64,000 nucleotides of DNA from NCBI GenBank assembly GCA_028823175.1, contig JAPKBZ010000010.1:1-64000 (forward strand). The letters are read 5' to 3'. Each line of letters opens with the position of its first letter. Positions within the stretch are counted from its first letter, which is position 1. The notes beneath the pieces were generated by a model that had not been told where the DNA came from, did no database searches, and saw nothing but the letters and a program-made list of their open reading frames with translations. Shown piece by piece: positions 38,654-49,358 of the stretch. The stretch comes from Myxococcota bacterium (GTDB lineage Bacteria > Myxococcota_A > UBA9160 > UBA4427). Position numbers and translations under genes: made by a program.

Positions 38654-40839
38654 GCCGGGCGCTCGCGCAAAACTTTCAGCACCTCATTCGCCGCCTGGGG
38701 GATCGGAGTCCCGGGGCCAAAGATCGCACTCACGCCCTTGCCGCGGAGGAAATCATAATCCCGAGGAGGAATGACCCCGCCCACGACCACGGCAATATTC
38801 TCTGCGCCTGCAGCCGCGAGCGCAGCGATCAACTCGGGGACCAAAGTTTTGTGTCCGGCCGCTTGGCTGGACACACCGACGACGTGCACGTCGTTGTCGA
38901 TGGCCTGGCGAGCCGCTTCCTCGGCGGTCTGGAAGAGCGGCCCAATATCCACATCGAAACCGATATCGGCGAAGGCCGTGGCTATTACCTTCATGCCCCG
39001 GTCATGCCCATCCTGCCCCAATTTCACAACGAGCATGCGCGGTCGGCGACCTTCCGCCTCGGCAAAGTCGCGGACGGCCTCGCAGGCCTGGTCGTACTCG
39101 GGATCGTTGGTTTCCACAGCGCTATAGACTCCAGATACGGATTGAACGGTGGCTCGATAGCGGGTGTAGACGCTCTCGAGGGCGTCGGAAATCTCGCCGA
39201 CACTCGCCCTGGCTCGAGCCGCCTCCACAGCCGAGGCCAGTAGGTTGCCCTCCCCGCTCTTCGCGAGTCGGGTCAGCTCCTCGAGGGATCTCTTCACCGC
39301 CTCGGAATCCCGAGTTCGTCGAATCTCGTCAAGACGGCGGGTCTGGGCCTCACGAACCGCGGTGTTGTCGATATCACGAACGTCGATCTCGGGCTCTTCA
39401 TCGAGCCTGTACTTATTCACTCCAACAATCGTATCCAGCCCGCTATCGACCCTGGCTTGGCGACGGGTCGCCGCCTCCTCGATACGCAGCTTCGGCATGC
39501 CATGAACAATGGCCTTGGTCATACCGCCGAGTTCCTCAACCTCGGCGATCAACTCCCTCGCCGCATCCGCCACCTGCTGGGTAAGGGACTCCATGAAATA
39601 GGATCCACCCCAGGGGTCGATCACGGCGGGAATGCCCGTCTCTTCCTGGAGGATCAACTGGGTATTCCTGGCCGTGCGAGCAGCCTCGTCAGTGGGCAGG
39701 CTGACGGCTTCATCGTAGCTGTTCGTATGCAGGGATTGAGTTCCACCGAAAACCGCGGCCATCGCCTCGATGGTGGTGCGAACCACGTTATTGAAGGGGT
39801 CCTGCTCGGTCAGGCTCGCCCCAGATGTTTGGCAATGGGTGCGCAGCATCAGGGAGCGCGGGTTCTTCGGCTCGAATTGGCTCATCAACTCGGCCCAGAG
39901 CAAGCGCGCTGCCCGCATCTTGGCCACTTCCATGTAGAAGTTCATCCCAATGGCCCAGAAGAATGAGAGCCGCCCGGCGAACTGATCGACATCGAGGCCC
40001 TTGGAGAGGGCCGCCCGCACATATTCAACACCGTCCGCCAGGGTGAAGGCAAGTTCCAGAACCGTATTCGCTCCGGCTTCCTGCATGTGGTAGCCGCTGA
40101 TCGAAATAGAGTTGAATTTCGGCATCTCGTTCGCGGTGTGCTCGATAATATCCGCCACGATTCGCATACTCGGTTCGGGAGGATAGATATAGGTATTGCG
40201 GACCATGAACTCCTTGAGGATGTCGTTCTGGATCGTTCCCGCGAGCTGCGATTGGGAAACCCCCTGTTCCTCGGCGGCCACGATGAAGCAGGCAAGCACC
40301 GGAAGGACGGCGCCATTCATGGTCATCGAGACCGTCACCTCATCCAGAGGGATCTGGTCGAAGAGAACCTTCATATCCTCGACGCTGTCGATGGCCACGC
40401 CCGCCTTACCCACGTCGCCCGTGACCCTGGGATGGTCCGAGTCGTAGCCCCGATGCGTCGCGAGATCGAAGGCGACCGAGAGCCCCTGCTGCCCCGCCGC
40501 AAGGTTGGCGCGGTAGAAGGCGTTTGACTCCTCAGCCGTTGAAAAACCGGCATATTGCCGGATTGTCCAAGGGCGGTTGGCGTACATCGTGGCCCGGGGC
40601 CCGCGCAAGAAGGGGAATATCCCGGGCAGGGTATCTGTCGCTTCAAGCTTCTCGATATCGACCGCGGTATAGAGCGGCTTAACCTTGATGCCATCGGGGC
40701 TGGTCCAGAAAAGACCGTCGAGATCCTTTCCTCGCAGCTCTTTGGAAGCGAGCTTGCGCCACTCTTCAAGGTCCGGACTATCCCCGGATCGGCCTGCCAT
40801 TAGGTTCTCCTGCCTATTTCGGTCCAATTTCCTCGACAA
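38650..40839 (-). CDS. B12-dependent acyl-CoA mutase (methylmalonyl-CoA mutase family, single chain)
   Basis: [114 protein letters not shown]12 motif. Confidence 0.95.
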   Translation of the reverse strand: MSRKLDRNRQENLMAGRSGDSPDLEEWRKLASKELRGKDLDGLFWTSPDGIKVKPLYTAVDIEKLEATDTLPGIFPFLRGPRATMYANRPWTIRQYAGFSTAEESNAFYRANLAAGQQGLSVAFDLATHRGYDSDHPRVTGDVGKAGVAIDSVEDMKVLFDQIPLDEVTVSMTMNGAVLPVLACFIVAAEEQGVSQSQLAGTIQNDILKEFMVRNTYIYPPEPSMRIVADIIEHTANEMPKFNSISISGYHMQEAGANTVLELAFTLADGVEYVRAALSKGLDVDQFAGRLSFFWAIGMNFYMEVAKMRAARLLWAELMSQFEPKNPRSLMLRTHCQTSGASLTEQDPFNNVVRTTIEAMAAVFGGTQSLHTNSYDEAVSLPTDEAARTARNTQLILQEETGIPAVIDPWGGSYFMESLTQQVADAARELIAEVEELGGMTKAIVHGMPKLRIEEAATRRQARVDSGLDTIVGVNKYRLDEEPEIDVRDIDNTAVREAQTRRLDEIRRTRDSEAVKRSLEELTRLAKSGEGNLLASAVEAARARASVGEISDALESVYTRYRATVQSVSGVYSAVETNDPEYDQACEAVRDFAEAEGRRPRMLVVKLGQDGHDRGMKVIATAFADIGFDVDIGPLFQTAEEAARQAIDNDVHVVGVSSQAAGHKTLVPELIAALAAAGAENIAVVVGGVIPPRDYDFLRGKGVSAIFGPGTPIPQAANEVLKVLRERPA

Positions 40840-40883
40840 CGGGCGGCGAAGCCTAGCCCGTCTCGAGTGGCCTTGGGGAAACG

Positions 40884-43800
40884 CTACATCGAGCGGCGGT
40901 AGCGCCCACCCACGGCAAAAAGAGCTTGGGTAATCTGACCCAGACTGGCCACCTTCACCGTCTCCATCAACTCCTCAAACACGTTCCCCTCAGCCAGCGC
41001 CACGCCCTGCAGGCGTTCGAGGGCTTGACTCGCCGAGGGCGACCAACGCGTCTGGAAACCTGCCAGGGATTCAAGCCGCGCGGCTTTTTCCGAGTCGCTC
41101 GAACGCATCAACTCTGGGGCTGAAGTGCCGCCCCCGCTTTGGCCGTCGCCTTCGAAAGTGTTCACCCCGATGATGGGCAGTTCACCCGAATGCTTGAGCG
41201 ATTCGTAGTGAAGGCTCTCCTCCTGGATCTTTCCGCGCTGATAGAGCGTCTCCATCGCGCCCAAAACCCCACCTCTGTCCGAGAGCCTCTCAAACTCCTG
41301 GAGCACCGCCTCTTCGACCAGATCCGTCAGCGCCTCGGCGTAATGAGAGCCTTGAAGCGCATTCTCAGATTTTGCGGTGCCCAGTTCACGGTTGATGATC
41401 AACTGGATCGCCAGTGCTCGGCGCACGGACTCCTCGGAAGGCGTTGTGACCGCCTCGTCGTAGGCATTGGTATGAAGGCTATTGCAGTTGTCGCGAATCG
41501 CGGTGAGGGCTTGGAGGGTGGTTCGAATATCGTTGAAGGCCATCTCCTGGGCATGCAGAGAGCGCCCCGAGGTCTGGATATGGTATTTGAGCTTCTGGCT
41601 TCGCTCGGAAGCTCCGTAGCGTTCCCGCATGGCAATCGCCCAGATCCGGCGAGCCACCCGCCCCACCACATCGTATTCGGCCTCGAGCCCGTTACTGAAG
41701 AAGAACGAGAAGTTCGCGGCGAAATCATCGATATCCATGCCTCGAGCGAGGTAGTACTCACAGAAGGTCAGCCCATTGGCCAAAGTGAAAGCCAACTGGG
41801 TAATGGGGTTCGCTCCGGCCTCGGCCATGTGATAACCCGAGATGGACACCGAGTAGAAATTCTTCACGGAGTGCGCGCTGAAATAGGACTGGATATCACC
41901 CTGCAGGCCCAGGGCGAAATCCGTTGAGAAGATGCAGGTATTCTGGGCCTGATCCTCCTTCAGAATATCCGCCTGAACCGTTCCCCTGACCCGGACGAGC
42001 ACGTCGGCCTTGATGCGAGTGTAGGTCTCGGCATCCACCACCTGGTCGCCAGGAATGCCGAGCAGCCCCAAGCCCAAGCCGTCGTGGCTGGCCGGCAACT
42101 CCGCCGGGCCTTCGGGCAGACGAGCGCCCTGGTCGGCGAATTTTCTCGCCCAGGTCTCCCGGACCTCTTCGAGCCGGCCCTCGTCACGCAGGTGTTTTTC
42201 GACCTGTTGATCGATGGCCGCGTTCAGGAAGAACGCCAAGACCATGGGTGCTGGCCCATTGATAGTCAGAGAGACCGATGTCGAGGCAAGGCAGAGATCG
42301 AAACCCGAATACAGGATCTTCGCATCGTCCAGGGTACAGACCGAGACCCCCGAGTTGCCCACCTTCCCGTAGATATCCGGCCTGGATTCAGGGTCGCGGC
42401 CATAGAGCGTGACGCTATCGAAGGCCGTGGACAGACGAACCGCCGGTTGACCAGAAGCCAGTAGATGGAAGCGCCGATTCGTCCGCTCTGGCCCGCCCTC
42501 CCCGGCGAACATTCGAGTAGGGTCCTCGCTCTCCCGCTTGAAGGGGAACACGCCCGCCGTGAAGGGGAAATAGCCCGGCAGGTTTTCGAGGCGCAGGAAG
42601 CGAACCAATTCCCCCCAATCCTGGGTACGGGGCGGAGAGACCTTGGGGATGGGGGTGCCCGAAAGGCTCGGCACCCTATTTTCGACGGAGAGAGTCCGGC
42701 CGCGGACTTCGTAGCTCTGAGATTCCGCCGTATAGCGCTCCCGTGTATCGGGCCAGGCCCCAAGCGCCCTTCGCAGCTCGAGGGGGATCTCTTCCAGGCG
42801 GTCTCGGTAGAGCTCGCGCAGCTCCCCTAGCGCCCCTCCCCCCTCTTCTGCCTCCGGCAGGGCCAGGGCCATTCCCGGCACCGAGCCCCCCAGCGCCCCG
42901 ATGCTGCGCGCCAGGCCGTCGACCTCAGCGGCACGCCGAGCGATTTCGTCGGTCTCGACCCGATAGCTCCGAACGGTTTCCGCGATCTCGGCCAGGTAGC
43001 GATTGCGGGCGGGCGGGATCGAACTGACCCGGTCGAAGGGATCCGCTCCAGCCGAATCCAGGCTCGCTTTTTCGCTCTCAAAGCGACCGCCGGTCAGAGC
43101 CGAGAGCTCTTTGCAAAGCCGCCCAAAGACCCGATCTGTCCCGGGATCACTCCATTGCCGAGCAAGGGTGGGGAAGACCGGGATGGCCTGCTCCTCCAGA
43201 GTGAACTCTTCATGATTCCGTCGCCATTGTTTGCGGACATCGCGGAGCGCGTCTCGAGCGCCCTGCTTGTCGCATTTATTCAGCACCACCAGGTCGGCCA
43301 GATCGAGCATGTCGATTTTTTCGAGTTGGGAGGGTGCCCCGAATTCGGGGGTCATGACATAGACCGAGAGATCCACAAGGTCGATGATCTCGGAATCACT
43401 CTGACCGATCCCCGCGGTTTCCACGAGAACGAGATCAAAACCCGCCGCCTGGAGAACCCTGATGCCATCCCGAACCGACGAAGAAAGCGCGAGGTTCGCT
43501 CGACGGGTCGCCATGGAGCGAACGAACATGCCCTTGCCATGAATCGCATTCATCCGAATCCGATCGCCGAGCAGGGCTCCTCCCGATCGCCGGCGCGAGG
43601 GGTCGATCAAGAGCATCCCCACCGAGCACTCCGGGAAGTGCAGGCGGAAGCGGCCGATCAACTCGTCCACCACGCTTGATTTTCCCGCGCCTCCGGTGCC
43701 CGTGAAACCCAGGACGGGGGGCGCTTTCCCAGCCAGGATGCGTTCGTCCAAGCGCGCCCGTAGCGCGATCCCCGGCGCGGAGGGTTCGCTTCCATCCTCC

Positions 43801-44360
43801 TCAAGCCAGGTGATCAGACGCGAGACCTCGGCATGACGATCCGGGGCGAGTTCGCTGACCATCGCCTCGAGTCCAGCCGAATCACTCACTCCGGGGGCAC
43901 TCGCCAAATCGGCCGTACAGCCGTCGATGATCATCCGAATCATCCCCTGGAGACCGAGATCTCGGCCGTCGTCGGGGCTGAAAATCCGGGAAACGCCGTA
44001 GGCGTGGAGCTCCTCGATTTCGGCTGGGGTAATCGTCCCGCCGCCCCCGCCGTAGACCCGGACCCAACCCGCACCCCGCGCCTCTAATTCATCCACCAGG
44101 TAACGAAAGAACTCCATGTGACCGCCCTGGTAGGAGGAGATCGCCACGGCGTGGGCGCCCTCGCAGATCGCGGCCTCGACGATCTCGTCCACCGAGCGAT
44201 CGTGCCCCAGGTGAATCACCTCGGCGCCTTCGGACTGGAGAATCCGGCGCATGATGTTGATCGCCACGTCGTGGCCATCGAAGAGCGAGGCCGCGGTCAC
44301 GACGCGAACCCGGGTGCCCGGGGTAATCTCTGGGTCGAAGGCTTTCGGAGCTGTGGTCAC
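40884..44360 (-). CDS. icmF: Fused isobutyryl-CoA mutase (B12 domain + G-protein chaperone + mutase)
   Basis: 1158 aa; [89 protein letters not shown]. Confidence 0.93.
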   Translation of the reverse strand: MTTAPKAFDPEITPGTRVRVVTAASLFDGHDVAINIMRRILQSEGAEVIHLGHDRSVDEIVEAAICEGAHAVAISSYQGGHMEFFRYLVDELEARGAGWVRVYGGGGGTITPAEIEELHAYGVSRIFSPDDGRDLGLQGMIRMIIDGCTADLASAPGVSDSAGLEAMVSELAPDRHAEVSRLITWLEEDGSEPSAPGIALRARLDERILAGKAPPVLGFTGTGGAGKSSVVDELIGRFRLHFPECSVGMLLIDPSRRRSGGALLGDRIRMNAIHGKGMFVRSMATRRANLALSSSVRDGIRVLQAAGFDLVLVETAGIGQSDSEIIDLVDLSVYVMTPEFGAPSQLEKIDMLDLADLVVLNKCDKQGARDALRDVRKQWRRNHEEFTLEEQAIPVFPTLARQWSDPGTDRVFGRLCKELSALTGGRFESEKASLDSAGADPFDRVSSIPPARNRYLAEIAETVRSYRVETDEIARRAAEVDGLARSIGALGGSVPGMALALPEAEEGGGALGELRELYRDRLEEIPLELRRALGAWPDTRERYTAESQSYEVRGRTLSVENRVPSLSGTPIPKVSPPRTQDWGELVRFLRLENLPGYFPFTAGVFPFKRESEDPTRMFAGEGGPERTNRRFHLLASGQPAVRLSTAFDSVTLYGRDPESRPDIYGKVGNSGVSVCTLDDAKILYSGFDLCLASTSVSLTINGPAPMVLAFFLNAAIDQQVEKHLRDEGRLEEVRETWARKFADQGARLPEGPAELPASHDGLGLGLLGIPGDQVVDAETYTRIKADVLVRVRGTVQADILKEDQAQNTCIFSTDFALGLQGDIQSYFSAHSVKNFYSVSISGYHMAEAGANPITQLAFTLANGLTFCEYYLARGMDIDDFAANFSFFFSNGLEAEYDVVGRVARRIWAIAMRERYGASERSQKLKYHIQTSGRSLHAQEMAFNDIRTTLQALTAIRDNCNSLHTNAYDEAVTTPSEESVRRALAIQLIINRELGTAKSENALQGSHYAEALTDLVEEAVLQEFERLSDRGGVLGAMETLYQRGKIQEESLHYESLKHSGELPIIGVNTFEGDGQSGGGTSAPELMRSSDSEKAARLESLAGFQTRWSPSASQALERLQGVALAEGNVFEELMETVKVASLGQITQALFAVGGRYRRSM

Positions 44361-44809
44361 GAATCTTTCTCCTTGGTCGCGCTCGATTGCTCACCGCCAC
44401 TCTCGCCTTCGACCAGCCGGATCCTCCCGGCCACGTGGTCGCGATAGCGATCCATTTCCTGGCGCAGATCGGCCAACTCCAAAATTCGGCTATCGAGTTT
44501 TTCGAGATGGCTGTCCAGCAACCCCCCGAGATGGCCGAGCATCAGCGCGGTGGAGCCCTTGATGGCGTAGACCGCGTTGAGATCCTTGATTTCGCCCAGT
44601 GAGAGCCCGAGCTTCTTCAGACGCTCGATGAAGCGGAGACGCTCGAGTTGATCGCCGCCATAAACACGGCGCCCCGCCACGCGTCGCCGAACGCCGGGCA
44701 ACAGCCCAAGCTCCTCGTAGTAGCGAATGGTGCGGGCCGAGAGGCCGCTCCTCTCCCCCACCTCGCCAATACTCATCTCCCCGAGGGGCTCTTCTGTTTG
44801 CCAGTTCAC
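44357..44809 (-). CDS. MerR family transcriptional regulator
   Basis: MSIGEVGERSGLSARTIRYYEELGLLPGVRRRVAGRRVYGGDQLERLRFIERLKKLGLSLGEI; 4-bp overlap with icmF; ATG at 44776 is the more likely start. Confidence 0.92.
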   Translation of the reverse strand: MNWQTEEPLGEMSIGEVGERSGLSARTIRYYEELGLLPGVRRRVAGRRVYGGDQLERLRFIERLKKLGLSLGEIKDLNAVYAIKGSTALMLGHLGGLLDSHLEKLDSRILELADLRQEMDRYRDHVAGRIRLVEGESGGEQSSATKEKDS

Positions 44810-44861
44810 GTTAACTGTGTATCACGGGCCGCCCGCAATGTCCAGTCAACTCCCGCCCGGG

Positions 44862-45770
44862 CTAGCGGTACCCCAACTCCTCGATCCGCCGAGCGCTTTT
44901 GAGCCAGCGAGGGTCCACTTTCACGAAGAGCTGCAGGTGGACCCGAGTGCCGAGCCAGGTCTCGATCGCCTTGCGCGCGCGCATCCCGATGCCCTTGACC
45001 ATCCGCCCCCCGGACCCGACCACGATCCGTTTCTGGCTGTCCCGCTCGACGAGCAGATTGGCGTGGATCACGATCCGATCCGCCCTCGCCTCGTCGAAGT
45101 CGATCACTTCCACGGCCATGGCGTAGGGCAATTCCTTATCCAAGCAGTGGAACACTGCCTCTCGGATCATTTCACCGCAGAGCCAGCGGAGCGGACGATC
45201 CGTGAGTTCCTCCTCCGGGTAAAGGCGCGGCGACTCGGGGAGGTGACCGATGACGGATTCGAGGAGCCCGGCGACCCCTTCACCCGTCAGGCCCGAGATC
45301 GAAATCGCTTCTTCTCCCTGGGCAAGGGGCTCCGGGGGCCACGTAAGCTCCGGGTGATCTCGCAGATCCCCCTTGGTCCCCACCACCACAAAGCGTTTGC
45401 CACTCGCGCGCAAGTCCCTGAGGAGTCGGTCGTGAATCGCAGTCCAACCGCCAGCACGATCGACCATCAGCAGGCCTACATCACAGTCCCGGATCGCATC
45501 GCCCACGCTTTCGTTCATGATCGTATTGAGGCGAGAACCGCTCTCGTGCAGGCCAGGCGTGTCCTGGAGCAGCAATTGCGCACTGGGAAGGGTCAGGATT
45601 CCGAGAATCCGGCTTCGAGTGGTCTGGGGCTTGGCGGTCACGATGGCGAGCTTTTCACCCAACAAGCGGTTGAGGAGGGTCGACTTGCCCGCGTTCGGCG
45701 GGCCGAGCAGCGCCACGAATCCCGCCCGGTGATCCGGAGGAAAGGCCTCGCCGGAACGACGGTCAGTCAT
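44862..45770 (-). CDS. era: GTPase Era
   Basis: AGFVALLGPPNAGKSTLLNRLLGEKLAIVTAKPQTTRSRILGI; LLLQDTPGLHE; KH-domain VGSGGRMVKGIGMRARKAIETWLGTRVHLQLFVKVDP. Confidence 0.97.
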   Translation of the reverse strand: MTDRRSGEAFPPDHRAGFVALLGPPNAGKSTLLNRLLGEKLAIVTAKPQTTRSRILGILTLPSAQLLLQDTPGLHESGSRLNTIMNESVGDAIRDCDVGLLMVDRAGGWTAIHDRLLRDLRASGKRFVVVGTKGDLRDHPELTWPPEPLAQGEEAISISGLTGEGVAGLLESVIGHLPESPRLYPEEELTDRPLRWLCGEMIREAVFHCLDKELPYAMAVEVIDFDEARADRIVIHANLLVERDSQKRIVVGSGGRMVKGIGMRARKAIETWLGTRVHLQLFVKVDPRWLKSARRIEELGYR

Positions 45771-46491
45771 CGCCGGCCCCCTGTCCCTCGAGCCGTGCGA
45801 GTCCCTCCTGGGCCGCCGCGAATTCCGCGGCCCGCTTGGTGCGGCCGCTACCGCTTCCCCAATACTCATCTCTCACCACGGCCCGGGTGGTAAAGCGCGA
45901 GTGATCCCCCTCCACGCCGCTATCCGCCAGGAGTTCGTAGCGCGGGAACTCGCCGTGGCGCGCCATCACCTCCTCTTGAAACCGCGTCTTGACATCGACC
46001 GGGGGCCGGGGGGCGCCCTCACCCAGGGCTTCGCCATAGACCCGCTGCACTAACTCTCGGACGGCCTCGAGCCCGCCGTCGAGATGGAGGGCTCCGACCA
46101 CCGCCTCCATGGCATTGGCCAGGATCGACTCCTTGGCGTCGCCCCCGGATTGCAGTTCGGTTCGCCCGAGTTGGAGATGCGGAGCGAGTTCGAGGCGCAG
46201 GGCGAGCGCCGCGAAGGCCGGGCGGTCGACCAATTGTTGGAGCGCACGTGACAAGTCGCCCTCCTCCCAGGCCGGGTGGGCCTCGTAGAGGGAATGCGCC
46301 ACGACCAGCCCGATCACAGCGTCTCCCAGAAACTCCATTCGTTCGTTGCTCTCGGTGCCGGGCTCCTCGTACGCCCGGGAAGCGTGGCGAAGCGCGGTTT
46401 CCAGGAGCGAACGATCGTGAAAACTGTAGCCGAGGCGAGCCTCTAACTCGGCCAGGTTGGGTCGCGAACGGGGTTCCGGCTCCACGCTCAC
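45763..46491 (-). CDS. rnc: Ribonuclease III
   Basis: ALRHASRAYEEPGTESNERMEFLGDAVIGLVVAHSLYE; dsRBD region at C-terminus; overlaps era by 8 bp. Confidence 0.96.
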   Translation of the reverse strand: MSVEPEPRSRPNLAELEARLGYSFHDRSLLETALRHASRAYEEPGTESNERMEFLGDAVIGLVVAHSLYEAHPAWEEGDLSRALQQLVDRPAFAALALRLELAPHLQLGRTELQSGGDAKESILANAMEAVVGALHLDGGLEAVRELVQRVYGEALGEGAPRPPVDVKTRFQEEVMARHGEFPRYELLADSGVEGDHSRFTTRAVVRDEYWGSGSGRTKRAAEFAAAQEGLARLEGQGAGDD

Positions 46492-47624
46492 CCCTGAATC
46501 CAGCCGCCGCCGAGAACGAGTTCTCCGCGCTCATCCGCGCTGCTCGACAGCTCGTAGAAGACGGCGGCCTGACCCGGCGAAACCGCGTCGACGGGCTCAT
46601 CGAACTCCACGCGCACAGTTTGCCCGGGGAGCGGGAAAAGCGTGGCTTCGGCGCCGGGATGACGGTGTCTGATCTGCACTCGGGCGCGGACCGGCCGCGG
46701 CGGCGGAGCACCGGCGATCCAGTTCACCTGGGTAATTTCGGCGCCATCACTCGCGAGCTCGGATGCCGGCCCCACCACTACTTGCCGAGCCTCGGCGTCG
46801 ATGCGCGTCACATAGAGCCGGCGATCCGAACTGATCCCAAGGCCGTGCCGCTGGCCCACCGTAAAGCGGTGGACGCCGCCGTGCTGGCCCAATACCGCGC
46901 CGGAAGCGTCGACAATCGCGCCGCCCCGCTCTCTGGCCTCGGGGCGAATCGATTCCACGACCTCGGCATAATCGCCCCCGGGCACGAAGCAAATCTCCTG
47001 GCTCTCGGGCTTGTCCGCCGTCTTCAGCCCCAAGGCTCGCGCTCGCCCTCTCACCTGCTCCTTGGTCAACTCGCCGAGGGGAAAGAAGGTCGTCGATAGC
47101 TGCGCCTGGTCGAGCTGAAAAAGGAAATAGGTCTGATCCTTCTGAAGATCCCGAGGACGGCGCAATTCGAAGAGCCCGCTCTGAGAGTTCTGCGCGACCC
47201 GCGCATAGTGACCCGTCGCGACCCCCGCAGCTCCAAAGATCGTGGCGCGCTCCATCAGATAGTCGAATTTGAAGCGCTTGTTGCAGGCCACGCAGGGAAT
47301 CGGCGTCCGCCCGGCCAAATATTCATCCGCGAAGACATCGATGACCTCGCGTTTGAAAGTCTCCGTGTAGTTCGCCACGTAGAAACGAATTCCGAGGCCC
47401 TCGGCGACTCGACGCGCATCATCGGCATCCTCGAGCGAGCAGCAGCGCGAGGAATCGCCGGCCAGGTGCATCGTCACACCCACCACCTCGAAATCCTGCT
47501 CCACCAAAAGTGCCGCGACAAGCGAGGAATCAACGCCCCCCGACATCGCCACGATGACGCGCTCGCGCTCTTCGCCCAGAACCTCATCGAGCCCGACCGC
47601 TTGTCCTTCCTCGAGCCCGCTCAC
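46488..47624 (-). CDS. mnmA: tRNA-specific 2-thiouridylase MnmA
   Basis: VIVAMSGGVDSSLVAALLVEQDFEVVGVTMHL; PCVACNKRFKFDYL; ATGHYARV; KPESQEICFVPGGDY; GTG start at 47624 overlapping upstream stop; ORF to 48029 is an out-of-gene extension. Confidence 0.95.
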   Translation of the reverse strand: MSGLEEGQAVGLDEVLGEERERVIVAMSGGVDSSLVAALLVEQDFEVVGVTMHLAGDSSRCCSLEDADDARRVAEGLGIRFYVANYTETFKREVIDVFADEYLAGRTPIPCVACNKRFKFDYLMERATIFGAAGVATGHYARVAQNSQSGLFELRRPRDLQKDQTYFLFQLDQAQLSTTFFPLGELTKEQVRGRARALGLKTADKPESQEICFVPGGDYAEVVESIRPEARERGGAIVDASGAVLGQHGGVHRFTVGQRHGLGISSDRRLYVTRIDAEARQVVVGPASELASDGAEITQVNWIAGAPPPRPVRARVQIRHRHPGAEATLFPLPGQTVRVEFDEPVDAVSPGQAAVFYELSSSADERGELVLGGGWIQG

Positions 47625-48769
47625 TGCTCGACTCCTGCCCGCCGAACGCGATTGACCAGACGGGCGAAAATTTCGATCGCGTCGTCGATCTGGGCTTCCT
47701 GAACACCGTGCCCCACTGAAATTCGCAAACTGCTCCGGGCCTCTTCGGGGCTGAGCCCCATGGCGGTCAGAACGTGGGAGGGCGAAATAGAGCCTGAGTG
47801 ACAGGCCGCGCCGGCAGAAACTGCCACCCCCTCGATATCCAGGGCCTGGAGCAGAACCTCCCCGGGCACGCCCACGAACTCGACGTTCAGGGTATTCACC
47901 AACACACGACTCGAGCTGCCGTTGCGCCGAATACGCCCCACCCGCTCCTGCAATCCCAGCCAGAGTCGGTCGCGAAGCGCCGCATACGAAGCCATCCGCT
48001 CGGTGAGCTCCTTGGCCGCCAGGGAACACGCGCGACCGAAGCCGACAATGCCCGCGACGTTCTCGGTTCCGCCGCGCATCCGCCGCTCCTGGGGACCTCC
48101 GGCGATCAGCGGGGAAAGCGGTGCACCCTCGCGCGCTACCAGGCAGCCCGTACCCTTGGGGCCATTCAGTTTATGGGCCGAACACGAAAGGTAATCGACG
48201 GCGAGCGTGCCCATATCCACCGGATATTTACCGATGGCCTGGGTGGCGTCCACATGCACGCGCTTTCCGCGAGCTTTGAGACCCTCGACAATCTCTTCCA
48301 TAGGCTGGACGACCCCGGTTTCGTTGTTCGCCCAGATCAGCGAGACCAACGACGTATTTCCATCCGCGGCCGCGAACACGGCCTCGGGATCGAGCAGGCC
48401 ATCGCGGTCGACAGGCAACCGGACCACCTCCATCCCCGCTTTCTCGAGCCGAGCCGCGGGTTCGGTCACCGACGGGTGCTCAACACAGCTGGTCACGAGC
48501 CTTCCGCGGCCATCCGACTTCGCGAGCAGCCCCATCAACACCGCGTTATTCGCCTCGCTGGCGCCCCCGGTAAAGTAGACCCAACCCGGAGGCACACCGA
48601 TACAGTCGGCCACCTCCTGCCGAGCAGCCTCTACCCGGGAGAGGGCCAGGGCGCCCTCGGCGTGCCCACTCGAGGGATTCCCATAATGCTCCGCCAAGCT
48701 CTCGGTCATGGCTCCGAGCACCTCGGCGCGCAGGGGCGTCGTCGCATTATGGTCCAGGTAGATGCGCAT
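47621..48769 (-). CDS. Cysteine desulfurase (NifS/IscS family)
   Basis: MRIYLDHNATTPLRAEVLGAMTESLAEHYGNPSSGHAEG; VDYLSCSAHKLNGPKGTGCLV; VSAGAACHSGSISPSHVLTAMG. Confidence 0.95.
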   Translation of the reverse strand: MRIYLDHNATTPLRAEVLGAMTESLAEHYGNPSSGHAEGALALSRVEAARQEVADCIGVPPGWVYFTGGASEANNAVLMGLLAKSDGRGRLVTSCVEHPSVTEPAARLEKAGMEVVRLPVDRDGLLDPEAVFAAADGNTSLVSLIWANNETGVVQPMEEIVEGLKARGKRVHVDATQAIGKYPVDMGTLAVDYLSCSAHKLNGPKGTGCLVAREGAPLSPLIAGGPQERRMRGGTENVAGIVGFGRACSLAAKELTERMASYAALRDRLWLGLQERVGRIRRNGSSSRVLVNTLNVEFVGVPGEVLLQALDIEGVAVSAGAACHSGSISPSHVLTAMGLSPEEARSSLRISVGHGVQEAQIDDAIEIFARLVNRVRRAGVEQ

Positions 48770-48908
48770 TTCGGAAGAGGCGCTCCTCGGTGAGATTCCG
48801 AACCCAAGGGTTCGCGGAGAGCCGACCACTGCAGGGAGCCAGCCGGGACCGACGACGACCCTACCCCCAGCCCCGGCAAGGGTCAAGCCGGTGCCCGCTT
48901 CCGGCTCC

Positions 48909-49358
48909 TCAGCCAAGTGGACATTTTGGAGAGGCACGGGCCACAGCCCAGCCCTGCAGGCCCGCCACGGTCCGTGGACCGATCCCGGAAACCCGCGCCA
49001 GGGAGTCAAGGCCGCGGAACGAGCGCACGCAGCGGGCCTCGACGATCCTCCGGGCCCTGACAGGCCCGATCCCGGGCAGGCTCTCGAGGGCAAGTGCGCC
49101 GACGGCGTTTATCTCCAGGGGAAGGCCAAAGAGCAGCACCCGAGAGCCCAGGGCGGGGGCATCCTCCGGCGGAATTCGGCCGCACCCGACCTCGAGCGAC
49201 GGAATCTCGGAAGCCCCCAGCGCCACGGGAAACTCGCATGCTCCAGGGCCGGGCGAACCCGTTCTGGGCGCGTCTCCCAAGATCACGGCCAGACCCCACA
49301 CTACGAGGCCCACAGCCAGGGCGGCATCCGCTTGGGCGAGCTCCCTGCCCCCGGTCAA
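48909..49358 (-). CDS. Helix-hairpin-helix (ComEA-like) domain protein with N-terminal membrane segment
   Basis: EINAVGALALESLPGIGPVRARRIVEARCVRSFRGLDSLARVSGIGPRTVAGL (two HhH motifs); ATGA overlap with lysC. Confidence 0.82.
   Translation of the reverse strand: MTGGRELAQADAALAVGLVVWGLAVILGDAPRTGSPGPGACEFPVALGASEIPSLEVGCGRIPPEDAPALGSRVLLFGLPLEINAVGALALESLPGIGPVRARRIVEARCVRSFRGLDSLARVSGIGPRTVAGLQGWAVARASPKCPLG

Noticed and set aside
47625-48029. N-terminal extension of the mnmA ORF
   Set aside because: Overlaps the cysteine desulfurase in another frame; homology begins just after GTG at 47624.
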